Origin: Cladocopium goreaui | Lineage: Eukaryota > Sar > Dinophyceae > Suessiales > Symbiodiniaceae | Direction of reading: 5' to 3' | DNA length: 64,000 nt | Assembly: GCA_947184155.2 (NCBI GenBank) | Contig: CAMXCT020001376.1 | Coordinates: 27,501-91,500 of the forward strand | Part shown: one piece after another, positions 12,471 to 22,536 of the stretch | Position numbering within the stretch: position 1 is the first letter of the stretch | How the letters are laid out: each line of letters begins with the position of its first letter | Notes under the pieces: model-generated | What the model was told of the DNA's origin: nothing | What the model saw: the letters and a program-made list of their open reading frames with translations, nothing else | Database searches by the model: none | Program-made: the position numbers and the translations under genes

Positions 12471-12638
12471 TGTAGTTCTCCATCCAAACTTGCATGAATT
12501 CCATGATTCCCTATACATCCATTGGTTATTATCCCAGTACATCCTATCATATCCCATGATTATTTCTCCATTTGTACTGCAGGGAATGGGGTTTCATGAT
12601 CCAATCCATTACAATCATCCCGGCATCCCATTCACCAG

Positions 12639-12717
12639 GCGGAGTGCACAGCTTGCCCTATGCAACGTCTCAATGGCGAGCAAGGGGAACTCAGTGATGG
12701 AAATTGGTGGGACTTAG
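12639..12717 (+). CDS. candidate terminal exon, unknown protein
   Basis: The acceptor TTCACCAG is followed by a frame reading RSAQLALCNVSMASK and GNSVMEIGGT, ending in TAG at 12715-12717. Composition is protein-like and GC-richer than the flanks. No family is recognised. Confidence 0.3.
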
Positions 12718-13326
12718 GTGAGGAGTACATACTAATTATAGTCCTTTAATGGGGATTTCGCCATCATCTATAGGTGTTTTAGCTCTCAACAAGTGGGGAT
12801 ATGAGTGATTTTAGTCAGTTAATTCGGATTTCAACATCATCTATATAGGTGCTTAGCCACCAACATTTTGGGGATAAAGTTGTGTTTTCCGTGTTTTTCG
12901 CCACTGGTGACTGGTGACTTAGATGGGCCATGGTTCGATGGTTGGTTAGGTGGTCATCGTGTGTCGGTGGGTAATTAACTAACTAGTAAATAGCTCTTAA
13001 CCAGCAGTCGGTTGCAGTCAGTAAGTTAGATTTCAATGAGGATATCATGGAGGGATATTACCAGATAAGCCAGTTTTCAGCCAACTCCATTGTCCAATGG
13101 GAGTGTCTATAGGATCTATGAAAGCATTTTATCAGATACTCCCTGGTTTACTTATGTTTATGATTAAGATTACTATAGATAAGTACCAATAAGTATATTT
13201 AGCAGGTGCATTCTGATAGCTTATTTATCAATATACTCATATACGCTTCTCCTTTTATCAGATACTTATGTTTGTAAGATGACAACCAATCAGGTGCATT
13301 GACATTCTTATGACTTCTTCAGGTAG
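12718..13326. other. intron-like DNA, no gene seen
   Basis: AT-rich, with repeated short words (TTCAACATCATCTATA-like sequence at about 12760 and 12830). There is no supported coding island. Confidence 0.45.
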
Positions 13327-13402
13327 GAATTTGAGGATATCGCCGATACGTCCGATGGCAAACATCCGGTGTTTTGCACCATGTTCCGCATGAAAGTTGC
13401 CG
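13327..13402 (+). CDS. candidate internal exon, unknown protein
   Basis: The acceptor TTCAGGTAG is followed at once by GAATTTGAGG. The frame reads EFEDIADTSDGKHP, then VFCTMFRMKVA, with a clean donor G|GTAAAG after 13402. It starts in phase 0 and ends in phase 1. The peptide has natural composition and a GC content above its surroundings, so this is among the better exon islands. I do not recognise the protein. Confidence 0.5.
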
Positions 13403-14053
13403 GTAAAGGGGCGATTGATCCAATGGGGGATGATTTATGGTTTTGCCTTCACTACATTCAGTTGATGATGCTTGATATGGTATTGCGTAGGAACGGGGCT
13501 GGAATTCAGGTTAATAACCATATGCTATGACATATATATATAATATAATTGGTTCACATAGTTAAAACCAATTATAAGATTATTACAAGCAAATTATTTG
13601 GTAACCATACTAAAACTGTTTTATGGAGTTCGAAATTGATATGTCCTTACTGTCAACCCTCGATCTGGTGGAGAAAGAATATGGCCTTTCCAGATATCAT
13701 TCCAAGGGGAAATTTGTCACATCCCATGTGCAATCCATCAGTGGAGATATTGCAGGGTCCCCCCAATATAAACACAGAAAGTGGTCCCAAACATTTGGTT
13801 TCAAACATTTGGTTTCATCCCCCTACGAGACCATGATTTCTTCGTTTTTTTCTGTGAACGGGGAAGGTGTTTTTCTCGATTTAGACTATGGCTCATCTAT
13901 GGTCTGCGGTTAACAAAATCGATGCCCATCGGAGGATCACTGGCAAGAGCTGACAGAGACGACCTGGTGGGAGTGGTCATGACAATTTTGGGATTTCTTT
14001 GATGAAATGCCAGATCTTGTTTTGGAATGCCAGAGCAGCCAGCACGTCCTCAG

Positions 14054-14124
14054 ATGTCAAGTCATCGCCCCTCCGCCTACAGCGTGAAGCAGTACGTCAA
14101 CTCCGCGGCGTGACCGGACAATAG
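14054..14124 (+). CDS. candidate exon, basic peptide
   Basis: The acceptor CGTCCTCAG is followed by a frame reading VKSSPLRLQREAVRQLRG, then VTGQ and a TAG at 14122-14124. It could be a terminal exon. GC-rich and Arg-rich. No family is recognised. Confidence 0.35.
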
Positions 14125-14613
14125 GCTAGTTACACATAAACCTTTTACTGGGTGAATGAAAGTTGATGGGTTAGCCAAATTGGTTCATTACCATCTAAGT
14201 ATAGTTAGAAGTACCAGATGATGCCCCTGAGTTATGTTTGTTGGATTAGAAGCCCCATTAAGATAATAAATCTATCATTAACCCACGTTTTCACCTAGTT
14301 ATGTTCATCAACTTTACTAACGGATTGCTTTCTGGAAATCTAACATGTAACATAATTATGGAAAAGCTCGTTGATTTTTGATGGGTAAATCATCTACACA
14401 TGAACCGGTTTCCATAGCATTTCCATAGCTATATTAGATTACCCGAGGGTATCCCATGTTTTCACATAGAATGGCATCACTTTGCAGGCTTGGAATTGGA
14501 TATAGAATGGAGTTCGTCACTAGCAACTTAGATCAATTTAGAACAACCAAACAAAGCCAAATCACATCTATATATATATGTATATATATAGGTCATCCCT
14601 ACACAACAAACAG

Positions 14614-14696
14614 GCCATTGCCTTCAAAGAAAAACGAGCCCATGGTCGAGGTTGAAATGGAGCCCATGGCCCAATCTCTACAAGAGGAGAGAGAAG
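14614..14696 (+). CDS. candidate internal exon, charged peptide
   Basis: The acceptor ACAAACAG is followed by a frame reading PLPSKKNEPMVEVEMEPM, then AQSLQEERE, and a GT donor after GAGAGAGAAG. It is rich in Glu and Lys, as in a linker or coiled segment. A TATATA microsatellite lies just upstream, an arrangement also seen before the islands at 25269 and 28980. Confidence 0.4.
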
Positions 14697-14699
14697 GTG

Positions 14700-15577
14700 C
14701 GCGACGAGTTGCCCTGTTGCGGAGTTGCTGAGTTGAGGAAGATTTGGTTTCCATAAATGGGGACATCCTGAAACGGATACTGAAGTTTATTTCATTCAGA
14801 ATCCTATTAGATGATTTAGAGGAGATCCAGTACTGAAAAGTGGGGCTTTGGAAACGTGGTGTATTGTGCAAGGAGAATGGGAGGTCGATGGTTTACTGTT
14901 CAGCTATGAATCTGGATAAATCGTTTGCTGACGTCACTGCGACGTCACTGGAATTATTGATGGCTTAAATATGAGTAATCATCCCCAAATGGCCGTATGA
15001 TAACAACTATTTTCAGATTAGTAAATCATTATATATTAGTACTATTGAGCCAGACTGAATGGGATATTACATGGCTAATTAAAAAACAATTGAAGAAACT
15101 ATCAATATCAAGAGAAAACTATCAAATGGGTTTGTCTCATTTTTTTTTAGTGCAAGAAATATGCTTACGGTGTGCTTTTTTCAACCTCCTTGGTTAATGT
15201 TTTCTGGAGGATATATTGATAAATTTAACGGAATTGATGTCGTGATATACCACATCTTTTCCCATGAAATTGACTGGTTAAGTCGGCTTGATGTGTTGCT
15301 GAAAAATTCACCGAAGATGTGAACCGTTAACCAAGCTAGTTCTCTTGGAGAAAAATCCCACCCACTTTTTGGCCCCGGTTAATATAATCCCATTGGTGAT
15401 GAATTATATGATATCGCATTTTGTTTCCCCTTCAATCACGTGATATTTGACTATATTATCTATATTTGGCACATAACCACTAATGAACCTCGGTTTTATT
15501 GTCCACATCTCCACCTATATCCACCTCATAAGTCCTATCATTGCCGTAACGCTTCTGTCCCTTACCATGTCCTCCAG
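14700..15577. other. intron-like DNA, no gene seen
   Basis: AT-rich with short ORFs on both strands. The repeated word TGCGACGTCACT (about 14928-14950) also occurs near 19030 and 29380, as part of a dispersed GACGTCACT motif. There is no supported exon. Confidence 0.4.
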
Positions 15578-15673
15578 GCTGTGCCGGTCTTCTCGCATTT
15601 CCTCTGGTTGCCTGGCAAGATCCCGGCGATGTCTGAAGAAAATCATAAGATAACTTGGTCACTTGGATGGTAG
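15578..15673 (+). CDS. candidate exon, strand ambiguous
   Basis: On the + strand a strong pyrimidine tract ending TGTCCTCCAG precedes a frame reading AVPVFSHFLWLPGKIPAM, then SEENHKITW, open to TAG at 15671-15673. On the minus strand a different frame reads RRDLARQPEEMREDRHSL with a fair acceptor (TTTTCTTCAG) and donor (ATG|GTAAGG) at about 15562-15634. Only one can be right. I prefer + because most neighbouring islands are on +. Confidence 0.35.
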   Translation, partial: AVPVFSHFLWLPGKIPAMSEENHKITWSLGW

Positions 15674-15695
15674 TTACTTAGTGATTGAGATGGAT

Positions 15696-15765
15696 AGATA
15701 GATTAGATTTAGATTTAGATTTAGATTTGGATTAGATTAGATTAGATAGATAGATAGATATACAC
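15696..15765. repeat. GATTTA/GATA microsatellite
   Basis: Tandem TTAGATTTAGATTTAGAT grades into GATAGATAGATA and then TACACACATATAC. It is simple sequence with no coding role. Confidence 0.85.
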
Positions 15766-16156
15766 ACATATACATATAACATATATATGTATGTATATAT
15801 ACCATTATATCATGTCTCTATTGTCAACGGATATACCCCTTAAGTAGTTTATCCCAAATGTCCCAAGTCACCATGGAACATCTTGAGATAAACGACTTGG
15901 GTATCTTGGGTATCTCTGAAAATGATGTGGAAAACCATCCATATTACTGAGTCAAGCAATTTTATGGCCAGTTGATATCATTTGGCTACATCTTCTGCTA
16001 TATGAATATCATGGAATATCTTCTTACCGGCTACCAAGAACTTTTCCTAAAGGGTATCTGAGATTGGAAATGATGTTCCTCAGTGAAAAAAACATTTAAG
16101 AACAAAAATATACGAACATTAGGATATATTGAGAATATTGAGAATATATTCAGCAA
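15766..16156. other. intron-like DNA, no gene seen
   Basis: AT-rich. It contains the word CTAAAGGGTATCTGAGATTG, which resembles 11800-11822 and so belongs to a dispersed repeat. Confidence 0.4.
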
Positions 16157-16720
16157 TATATCAAACGTAGGATGGCGAGGGTTGGGCATCGAGCCGTTGA
16201 AAACCTCATGGTGCGTATGTGGCAGTCAAATGCAAGGGCCACCAAGAAGGCGCTGGGGTTGGCATTTCTCGATGTCAAGTCTGCATTCTACCGAGTTGTC
16301 AAGGCAATGCTTGCGACAGTTGATGGATCAGCCGACTCGCTTGCTAGGGTTTTCCGTGACCTGCAGCTTCCTGAGACTGCATACCAACAATTTCTTCAGA
16401 ATGTGGGACAATCCAACATGATTGAGAAAGCCACTGGTTCCAGATTAGTGGCTGGGCATGTTGCTTCTAGTTTGTCCCACACTTGGTTTCTCATTCCAAA
16501 TGGCCAGCATGTCTGCGCACCCAAAACAGGTTCTCGTCCTGGGGATCCGTGCGCTGATATTTTGTTTGGATATGGCACAGATCCTTGCCACAGTCAGGAC
16601 CAAGGCCGAAGCAGTTGGGGTGCCGTTGCAGATCGATGTTGCTGGAGGCACCACAACTATGTCACTTGGGTCGACGACATTGCAATGGCAGTTTTTGAAG
16701 AGCCGGACAGGGTAGCTTAA
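16157..16720 (+). pseudogene. LINE reverse-transcriptase fragment with two frameshifts
   Basis: The frame from 16172 reads AFLDVKSAFYRVVKAML (residues 31-47), the aspartate-bearing motif of the RT palm. Near 16535 comes GSRPGDPCADILFGYG, the standard non-LTR RT motif before the active site. The frame then has to shift near 16570 to read MAQILATVRTKAEAVGV. It must shift back near 16655 to read YVTWVDDIAMAV, the equivalent of the YxDD box. The two shifts compensate each other, which is expected for a decaying copy. Both ends are truncated, with AT-rich flanks and no LINE 3' end. This is a dead fragment. Confidence 0.75.
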
Positions 16721-16843
16721 GCCCCAAGAAGATTGAGGCTTAACTTAAAGCCCATTCAGAGGACTTGATGGGGTGACCTTTGGGTTGTCTTTATGAAACA
16801 TGTGGATGTTACTCATTGAAAACATGGATGTTACAAGCAAACA

Positions 16844-16948
16844 TACCCTCTGGTAAACTAACATAGCTATGGAAAATCACAATTTTTAATCGTAAATCCA
16901 CTATAAATCACCATTTTCAATAGCTTTTTGTATGTTTACCAGAGGGTG
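16844..16948. mobile_element. palindromic element family B, copy 2
   Basis: The left end is TACCCTCTGGTAAACTAA and the right end GTATGTTTACCAGAGGGT. The core carries AATCCACTATAAATC. The right arm differs from other copies by TTTTTGTATG, so the arms are only partly symmetrical. Confidence 0.75.
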
Positions 16949-17297
16949 TGTCGCCTTTTCACCCATGATTCATGGTGTGAAATTTAGCCATCTGCCATCA
17001 GGGTCAGGCTTCGTGACTGGTTGGTCACAATAAACATGGGACTAGGGGAATATGGTTTGACCAGGAACAATGGTGGTTGAACCAGCAACAATGGGGATCA
17101 TAACAGGTATCGGTATAGTGGAAATTATGGGCATAGTTCATATGTTTGAATCGATTATAACTACCTCACTACAACGTAGGTGTGAAGAATGGTTCGGGAA
17201 TAGCGGTGACTATCCCAAAATGAGTTTGTTTCAGGTTAGTGAATTACTATTAATCCACACATATGCATGTCTTTTTGGGTGGGGCACCTAACACTAG
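16949..17297. other. intron-like DNA, no gene seen
   Basis: There are no convincing coding islands and no recognised repeat. Confidence 0.4.
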
Positions 17298-17367
17298 GCA
17301 TGAAATGGTGCTATCCACGCTTTCGGCGGTCAAAAAACGCAAGCGATCTCACCAGAAAAGTCGATTG
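17298..17367 (+). CDS. candidate internal exon with basic cluster
   Basis: The acceptor ACACTAG is followed by a frame reading HEMVLSTLSAVKKRKRSH, then QKSRL, with a donor G|GTGAGG after 17367. The run KKRKR would fit a monopartite nuclear-localisation signal, but that is inference from one motif in a short peptide. Confidence 0.4.
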
Positions 17368-17634
17368 GTGAGGAAAGTGCCCCTAATTTGGCTTATGCCA
17401 GGTTTGGCAAATATTGCTGGTATCATTTGGTATCGTTATCACCATGTTCAGGCTTTTTAGACTATGATAAATCATTATTAGCAATGATCATGTCCAATAT
17501 GGGTTTAATTCAGTTTGATGATTTTCTACTAATTTGAATCCCTGATTCATTGTCCAAAAAATGTACCTCCCTGGGGTGTTTTACGGGGTGGGGTCCACTT
17601 TATCCAGCAAGAAAACACTGGTTGACTTGCAAGA

Positions 17635-17744
17635 ATATGGGGAATTCCCAAAAAAGGGGGTACCCCAATAGCTGGATGGTTTATTTCATGGAAAATCTTA
17701 CTAAAATGGATGATTTGGGGGTACCCCTATTTTAGGAAACCACC
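17635..17744. mobile_element. palindromic element family D, copy 1
   Basis: The left arm is AAGGGGGTACCCCAATAG and the right arm GGGGGTACCCCTATTTTAGG. The core is TTATTTCATGGAAAATC. The word GGGGTACCCC occurs in both arms. It is related to copies at 22083, 27778 and 32692. Confidence 0.65.
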
Positions 17745-17800
17745 ATATACATACTGGATATTATCTCACCCACAAATTGGATCAAATTGGTCCATCGCAG

Positions 17801-17911
17801 AAATGTGGGCTGCCCAATGGCCCCATAATTCGCCAAGTTGGTGAACCTAACAAGGCCATCCAATTTCTTCCGGCCATTTTCACAAAATTCGACCGGAAAC
17901 ACAATATATGA
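17801..17911 (+). CDS. candidate exon, unknown protein
   Basis: The acceptor GGTCCATCGCAG is followed in phase 0 by a frame reading KCGLPNGPIIRQVGEPNK, then AIQFLPAIFTKFDRK, open to TGA at 17909-17911. An earlier GT donor (AAGTTG|GTGAAC) could end the exon sooner. Composition is natural. The opposite strand is also open, so the strand is not certain. No family is recognised. Confidence 0.35.
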   Translation, partial: KCGLPNGPIIRQVGEPNKAIQFLPAIFTKFDRKHNI

Positions 17912-17974
17912 AATGTGGTCATATTGTGTCATATTTATGCCAATCTCTCTTTCCCACATTTCGACATATACATA

Positions 17975-18075
17975 AGCTGCTTGGTGGTTTGGAACATTTT
18001 TTTCCATATATTGGGAAGAATAATCCCAAGTGACTAACTCATATTTTTCAGAGGTTTTTTTTACCGCCAAGCAGC
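17975..18075. mobile_element. palindromic element family A, copy 3
   Basis: The left end AGCTGCTTGGTGG pairs with the right end CCGCCAAGCAGC. The internal words TTGGAACATTTTTTTCC and CATATTTTTCAGAGG are shared with the copy at 27461-27563. An exon-like island starts about 25 bp beyond its right end. Confidence 0.75.
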
Positions 18076-18099
18076 ATAAAGAATCTGAAATTCTCCAAG

Positions 18100-18176
18100 T
18101 TCTGCCCGAAGGTTAGAGCAGCAACGATCCATCAAGAAAGCGAAGGATTTGAAGGCGATCGCTGAGATAAGCCTTG
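18100..18176 (+). CDS. candidate internal exon, Lys-rich helix
   Basis: The frame reads SARRLEQQRSIKKAKDLK, then AIAEISL, with a donor G|GTAGAG after 18176. The acceptor is TTCTCCAAG just before. Alternating charged and Ala/Leu residues suggest an alpha helix. A second frame (SIKNLKFSKFCPKVRAA) is also open over part of the region, so the frame is not certain. It follows the family A element directly. Confidence 0.35.
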
Positions 18177-18889
18177 GTAGAGGGGTTACTCTCTGGCTGT
18201 TATATCGACTGTTATGTCATAGCTATCATTATTGTACATTATTACTATTACTATGTCATGGTAATGGTAATTTAATATGTAGTCTATTTTGATTATTTAA
18301 TAGTCATATATATATATATAGATGGTCATAGTTATGTTTATTATTTAAGCCATACTGTACTTATTGTGTTTATTAATGTTGTTTACTCATTGCCGTGTTG
18401 CCGGCAAGGCAGACCGGAAAATCCTAGCTCGTTTTTCATGGGATTTCATGGGAACATCATCGAACTAACATTATAATAAGCACCATAAGTTGGCACATGG
18501 GGGCCATATATCTATGTGTTAAACGTTGTGCTATCATGTGTTCTATATTTTAGTAATACATGCAAAAAAGCACATATAACTTCTTATTGGAATTCTGCAC
18601 CCTTGGAAGTACTTGGATATGTATACGGGGAATAGAATGGGGACAGGGACATATTGGGACATGCATTACCTAACGCTATGATATTTGGATCTGAACATGT
18701 GGACCTTATCATTGATAATGTGATATTACTCATGGCACATATTGTGTTTTACGCAAAGCAGCCATCTTGGGGATATGAACAGCATCAAATTGGATTTGGA
18801 CTTACAATACCTTTTGTTTATTTGTTGATGCCTAACAGATCCTTTCAAATCACTTTTCTTCAAAGCTAGATCCACATGTTTTGATGTTT
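18177..18889. other. intron-like DNA, no gene seen
   Basis: AT-rich, with a short TATATA run near 18307. The + strand ORF at 18654-18869 (71 codons) has no splice context and is not recognised. Confidence 0.4.
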
Positions 18890-18992
18890 ACCCTCTGGTA
18901 ATTTAACATAGCTATTGAAAATGGCCATTTATAGTGGATTTTCCCATTAAAAATGGTGATTTTCCATAGCTATGTTAAATTACCAGAGGGTA
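18890..18992. mobile_element. palindromic element family B, copy 3
   Basis: This is the most symmetrical copy. The left arm is TACCCTCTGGTAATTTAACA and the right arm TGTTAAATTACCAGAGGGTA. The inner arms are ATGGCCATTTATAGTGG and AAATGGTGATTTTCC. Core order is inverted relative to copies 1, 2 and 4, so this copy sits in the opposite orientation. Confidence 0.85.
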
Positions 18993-19363
18993 AATCCCAT
19001 TTTCCTTTTCGTCTTTCTCCATGACGACATCACTGCGACATCACGATTGAGGATGCTGAACTTATTCAAGGCCCAGGTGAGTCCTGAAATAGACATTACA
19101 ACCAGGCCAGATAAATAAGAACATACGGATATATGTGATAACCAGCTATGTTCTGTATGGCTTAGACATACTGCCTCGATTATTTGTCTTGTAATTGTTT
19201 AATCCGATGGTGATTTTCTCGATATGTGATTTAATCCATGTTAATCACATAGTGTTTACTTTGTTTATTCTGTTTAATGATTTATTTTCAAACTATAAAC
19301 ATAGAAAATCGCAAACATACAGTATAGTGATCTTATAAACGTACCCCATTGTTTGGGCGCCAG
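18993..19363. other. intron-like DNA with one weak exon end
   Basis: At 19040-19077 a frame ATSRLRMLNLFKAQ ends at a strong donor CAG|GTGAGT, but no matching acceptor is clear. The rest is AT-rich without features. Confidence 0.35.
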
Positions 19364-19444
19364 GCCGGAAGCATCGTCAAAGCGGTCCGGGGCCAAGCTG
19401 AAAGCGTTTCGGTTGGTGCCTGTGACCCAGTGATATACCTTGGG
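19364..19444 (+). CDS. candidate internal exon, unknown protein
   Basis: The acceptor GGGCGCCAG is followed by a frame reading AGSIVKAVRGQAESVSV, then GACDPVIYLG, with a donor GGG|GTATGG after 19444. That makes 27 codons with phase 0 at both ends. It is clearly GC-richer than its flanks. I do not recognise the protein. Confidence 0.45.
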
Positions 19445-19862
19445 GTATGGCTAAGTCATAGGAATTCTTACTCAGTGGGTAGTAAGTGCTGGTAGTATCT
19501 CGTAGTAAGTGCTCGTAGTATTTTTTTCAAACATACAATATAGCCCCAATTATAGTCAATAGCACAACTATGTGTTTTGTGTGTAGAATTGATCAACTAC
19601 TGGATGAGTCATAAAATGTGATAAACCACTTACTGGCATACTGGGATGCACATTCCTTACGTAGGAATGGCCAGCCATTTTCAGAACGGTCAAATCACTG
19701 GTCCAGTTGGCAGTTTTTGTGAAGCGATTTTCCCTTCAAAGTGAACCGATACAAGCGATACAAGCGATATCAATCTCAGCTAAACTGAAGAAAAGATGTC
19801 CTTGTTTCACTCCAAGATGTTTTTTTTACATGTTTGTTTTGCCAAAAAATATTGGATGCAAG

Positions 19863-19939
19863 CCCTTGAAACTGACCTGACTACTCCCTGGTTGAAGGAC
19901 CGAGGCCCCATTGACTACTCCCAAAGTGATGATGGTGAT
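19863..19939 (+). CDS. candidate internal exon, acidic peptide
   Basis: After GATGCAAG the frame reads LETDLTTPWLKDRGPI, then DYSQSDDGD, with a donor GAT|GTGATT after 19939. The same frame stays open upstream (KYWMQ) and downstream (VIGLRIVA) to a TGA, so the borders may lie further out. It has natural acidic composition and no recognised family. Confidence 0.45.
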
Positions 19940-20009
19940 GTGATTGGATTACGGATTGTAGCCTGAACAATTCTGATGAAACCATATTTAGTGGGGTTTC
20001 AAATCCAAG

Positions 20010-20109
20010 TACCCTCTGGTAAACTAACATAACTATGGAAACCATTTTTAATGGGAAAATCCACTATAAATGGCCATTTTCAATAGCTACATTAAATTAC
20101 CAGAGGGTA
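20010..20109. mobile_element. palindromic element family B, copy 4
   Basis: The left end is TACCCTCTGGTAAACTAA and the right end ATTAAATTACCAGAGGGTA. It is slightly shortened on the left inner arm compared with copy 1. Confidence 0.85.
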
Positions 20110-20379
20110 GATAGTGTCATGAAATCGTTTAGATTGGATGAAGGACTCGTCTAAAGTAGGAAACTTAGGCCCGGTGCCTGAGCTAAGACCCTGCATTTGA
20201 TGTCAGGGCACAACAATTTTCCCTATAGCATGTTGATGGTTAGATAATCCCAACCCGATCTTTGCTGAGTGTTTGTCACCATTGATGTTCAAATTACCAC
20301 ATCTTTTCAACTTATTGAGCCCCTCTTAAGTTGGCAGCTTGCCATTGGGGGGGTTAGCCTTCAACTTCCGCGAATCCTG

Positions 20380-20470
20380 TGAAATCCCATGAAGTTCCAT
20401 GAAGTTCCATGAAATTCCAACCCCAGGAAATTCCATTCAACCCCATGAAATCCTATAAATCCTAGAAACA
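20380..20470. repeat. short CCATGAAATTCC tandem
   Basis: Near-repeats of CCATGAAGTTCC/CCATGAAATCC in a run of about 90 bp. It is simple low-complexity sequence. Confidence 0.7.
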
Positions 20471-20569
20471 AACACACTCTTCATCGGAAGCCATCGCTCC
20501 AGGTAGTTCATGCTCATTGCCCCAAGGGCTTAGCCGGGATTCCCAGAGATGGATGACAAAGTCGCTACA

Positions 20570-20668
20570 AAAAGCTATTGAAAATAGCCATTGATAGTTG
20601 ATTTATGTTGATTTACCCAATAAAAATGATGATTTTCCATAATTATGTTAGTTTGCCAGAGGGTAAAT
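20570..20668. mobile_element. palindromic element family B, copy 5, left end lost
   Basis: The right arm ATGTTAGTTTGCCAGAGGGTA is present, with one change in the TTACCAG word. The left terminal TACCCTCTGG is missing and the sequence enters at AGCTATTGAAAATAGCC. It is a decayed copy. Confidence 0.65.
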
Positions 20669-21545
20669 ATATTCAAATCAGCCCGATTATTACAATGAGA
20701 TCTTCAACTGCTAAAAGTTGATGACTCTGAATTGTTTAGATGATTTAAACAACTATAAAGCAACTTGTGCGATTGATGATGTTGCCATAGCTAAGTTGGT
20801 GCCCTCCGTGAACCTCTTGACAAAACAACCTGAGCAAATTCACATCGAAAAACTAAGAACTGGAACATCAGTAGCTTCGCTTACAGCACTAGGCCTTGTG
20901 ACAGAGTCCCAGGCACCCAGTAAAACTGCCAGTGAAACCGGGTCCGGGGTTAAGCACCACAAAAACCCAGTGTTTCACACGCATTTGTTGCTGGATCTTT
21001 GTCCCCAAAAATAAGTGCCCTGTGTGAAATCACCGTTTTTTGCTAGTTAGACCCAATGTTTGATGTTTATGGTTAAGTTACATCCTTTGCGTTCATATAA
21101 TGTGGGGCCCCACAGATATAAGTTGGTTTATAATGCCCTCCGACCATAAATACGTCCACCAGAAATCCTATCCAATAGCTATTAGGGGTTTTCAAGCAAC
21201 TTATCTTGGGGTGACCAGCTTCTCCGACATCTGGCAATGATCTGGCAATGGACCGGCAGTGGAACTTTTTTTTGATGATTGGAATATTCGCAACATCGAT
21301 GTAACAAAAGAAAGACAGTAAACAACGGAACATCCAGGGTACGAATGTTCCAACGTTGTCCTATGGTTTTCCCATGGTTTCCCTATAGTTTTTCCTGGTT
21401 TTCCGATACGTTAAATCACCATCATACGGCTATAATCCCTGCCGTGGAGATACTCATGGTCTAATAGTAGGACAAACAAATCATCCCAAAGCACATATCA
21501 GGTGAATTTAGTCACATCATTCAGCCAGGATTTTCGGGGGCCCCG
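20669..21545. other. intron-like DNA, no recognised gene
   Basis: The + ORF at 20718-21014 (98 codons) contains repeated Ala/Thr/Ser stretches and lacks recognisable features, so I leave it uncalled. At about 21101-21140 lies a partial family E word (GATATAAGTTGGTTTATAA) next to GGGGCCCC. Confidence 0.35.
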
Positions 21546-21704
21546 TAAACGCTGATGGTTAAGTTATCATCCATTATATTTAGGATTGTTATTAATATGG
21601 GTATGGATCAATACCTATTAATACCATTTTTAGGGGGATTAACATCCATTTACCAGCTATTTGATGTTCACCAGGGGTACAAGGTTTTGACACACTGCCA
21701 TATT
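21546..21704 (+). repeat. dispersed repeat family F, copy 2
   Basis: Reverse-complement partner of 10030-10195. Matching words are GCTGATGGTTAAGTTATCAT, ACCATTTTTAGGGGGAT and GGTTTTGACACACTGCCATA. The left border lies at GTAAACGCTGATGG. Confidence 0.75.
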
Positions 21705-22036
21705 GGTGTGACTTAAAATTGGATATAACACCCTCTAATTGCAATTTTGATACGGCAAAGGATGAAACCATTATGGTTTCTGTTGGTTTCCCCGAAATTC
21801 TCGGACAAGGCCATATGATTCACAACGAATTCGAAACCGACTGTATTCCCATGGTTTTATTATGTTCCCCATTCAAAATACAATTCTTATGTGTGTCATA
21901 AGTTTCTCGATTAAAGGCCTACAAACACTCTACAAACATGTTAGGTTTCTCATCATTTTCCCTAGATTTTCCAGGGCGAGCACAGGTGAAGCTATGCAAA
22001 GCGGAATCCTGGAGTTCTGAGTCCTGGTAATCCTAT

Positions 22037-22261
22037 AAATGCAATGTATCAGTGACCCTTTACCAGTTATAAGTATTTATAACCTCATTTGGAGGTTTCC
22101 ATAAATGGGGGGTACCCCATTTATGGATGATTTATAATGGAAAATCCTACGAAAAAACGGATGATTTGGGGGTACCCCTACTAAAACGGAAACCTTCATG
22201 TATGGAATGTATTAAATCCCATAGAAACAACCAGTTATAACTAATAGCCATGGCCATAACT
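22037..22261. mobile_element. palindromic element family C, copy 2, split by family D
   Basis: The left part holds ACCAGTTATAAGTATTTATA. The right part holds CCCATAGAAACAACCAG and TAGCCATGGCCATAACTG. Between them sits a complete family D element (22083-22197). The uninterrupted copy at 56668-56785 shows that the two parts belong together. Family D therefore inserted later. Confidence 0.7.
22083..22197. mobile_element. palindromic element family D, copy 2 (nested)
   Basis: The left arm is GTTTCCATAAATGGGGGGTA and the right arm GGGGGTACCCCTACTAAAAC plus GGAAACC. The core is TTTATAATGGAAAATCC. It is inserted in a family C element. Confidence 0.75.
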
Positions 22262-22275
22262 GCAGATATATCTAA

Positions 22276-22536
22276 ATTTCCGAGTTCAGTAAGTTCATCA
22301 GCGCATGGACAGCTTGCTGCGTGAACGACCCAGGAGTCCACGATCTGCTCGCACTTCGGGCGAGCCAAATCTCTGTATCCGTAATTAAAGACGACATCTA
22401 CCGAAAAGAAGACGGCATCTGAGTGCCCTGGCCAGACGTGACCGAAGAGGAAGTTTCTGCAATCGCCAATCAAGCCTTGGACAATGCAGTGCTCTTCCAG
22501 GCCTTAGGTGGCTTCACTATGCTGTACTATGATTAG
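22276..22536 (+). CDS. candidate exon with an internal in-frame TGA
   Basis: One frame reads EFSKFISAWTACCVNDPG, then VHDLLALRASQISVSVIK and DDIYRKEDGI. It meets TGA at 22420-22422, then continues VPWPDVTEEEVSAIANQ, then ALDNAVLFQALGG, to TAG at 22534-22536. Both halves look like real protein and share a frame, so the TGA is either a point mutation, a recoded codon or part of a tiny intron. The minus strand is open over 22147-22473 as well, which leaves some strand doubt. I do not recognise the protein. A donor may lie at CTTCCAG|GCC or AG|GTGGC near 22500. Confidence 0.4.

Noticed and set aside
17732-18070. 112-codon minus ORF
   Set aside because: Half of it is translated from the family A element. 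The + strand island at 17801 has a better acceptor.
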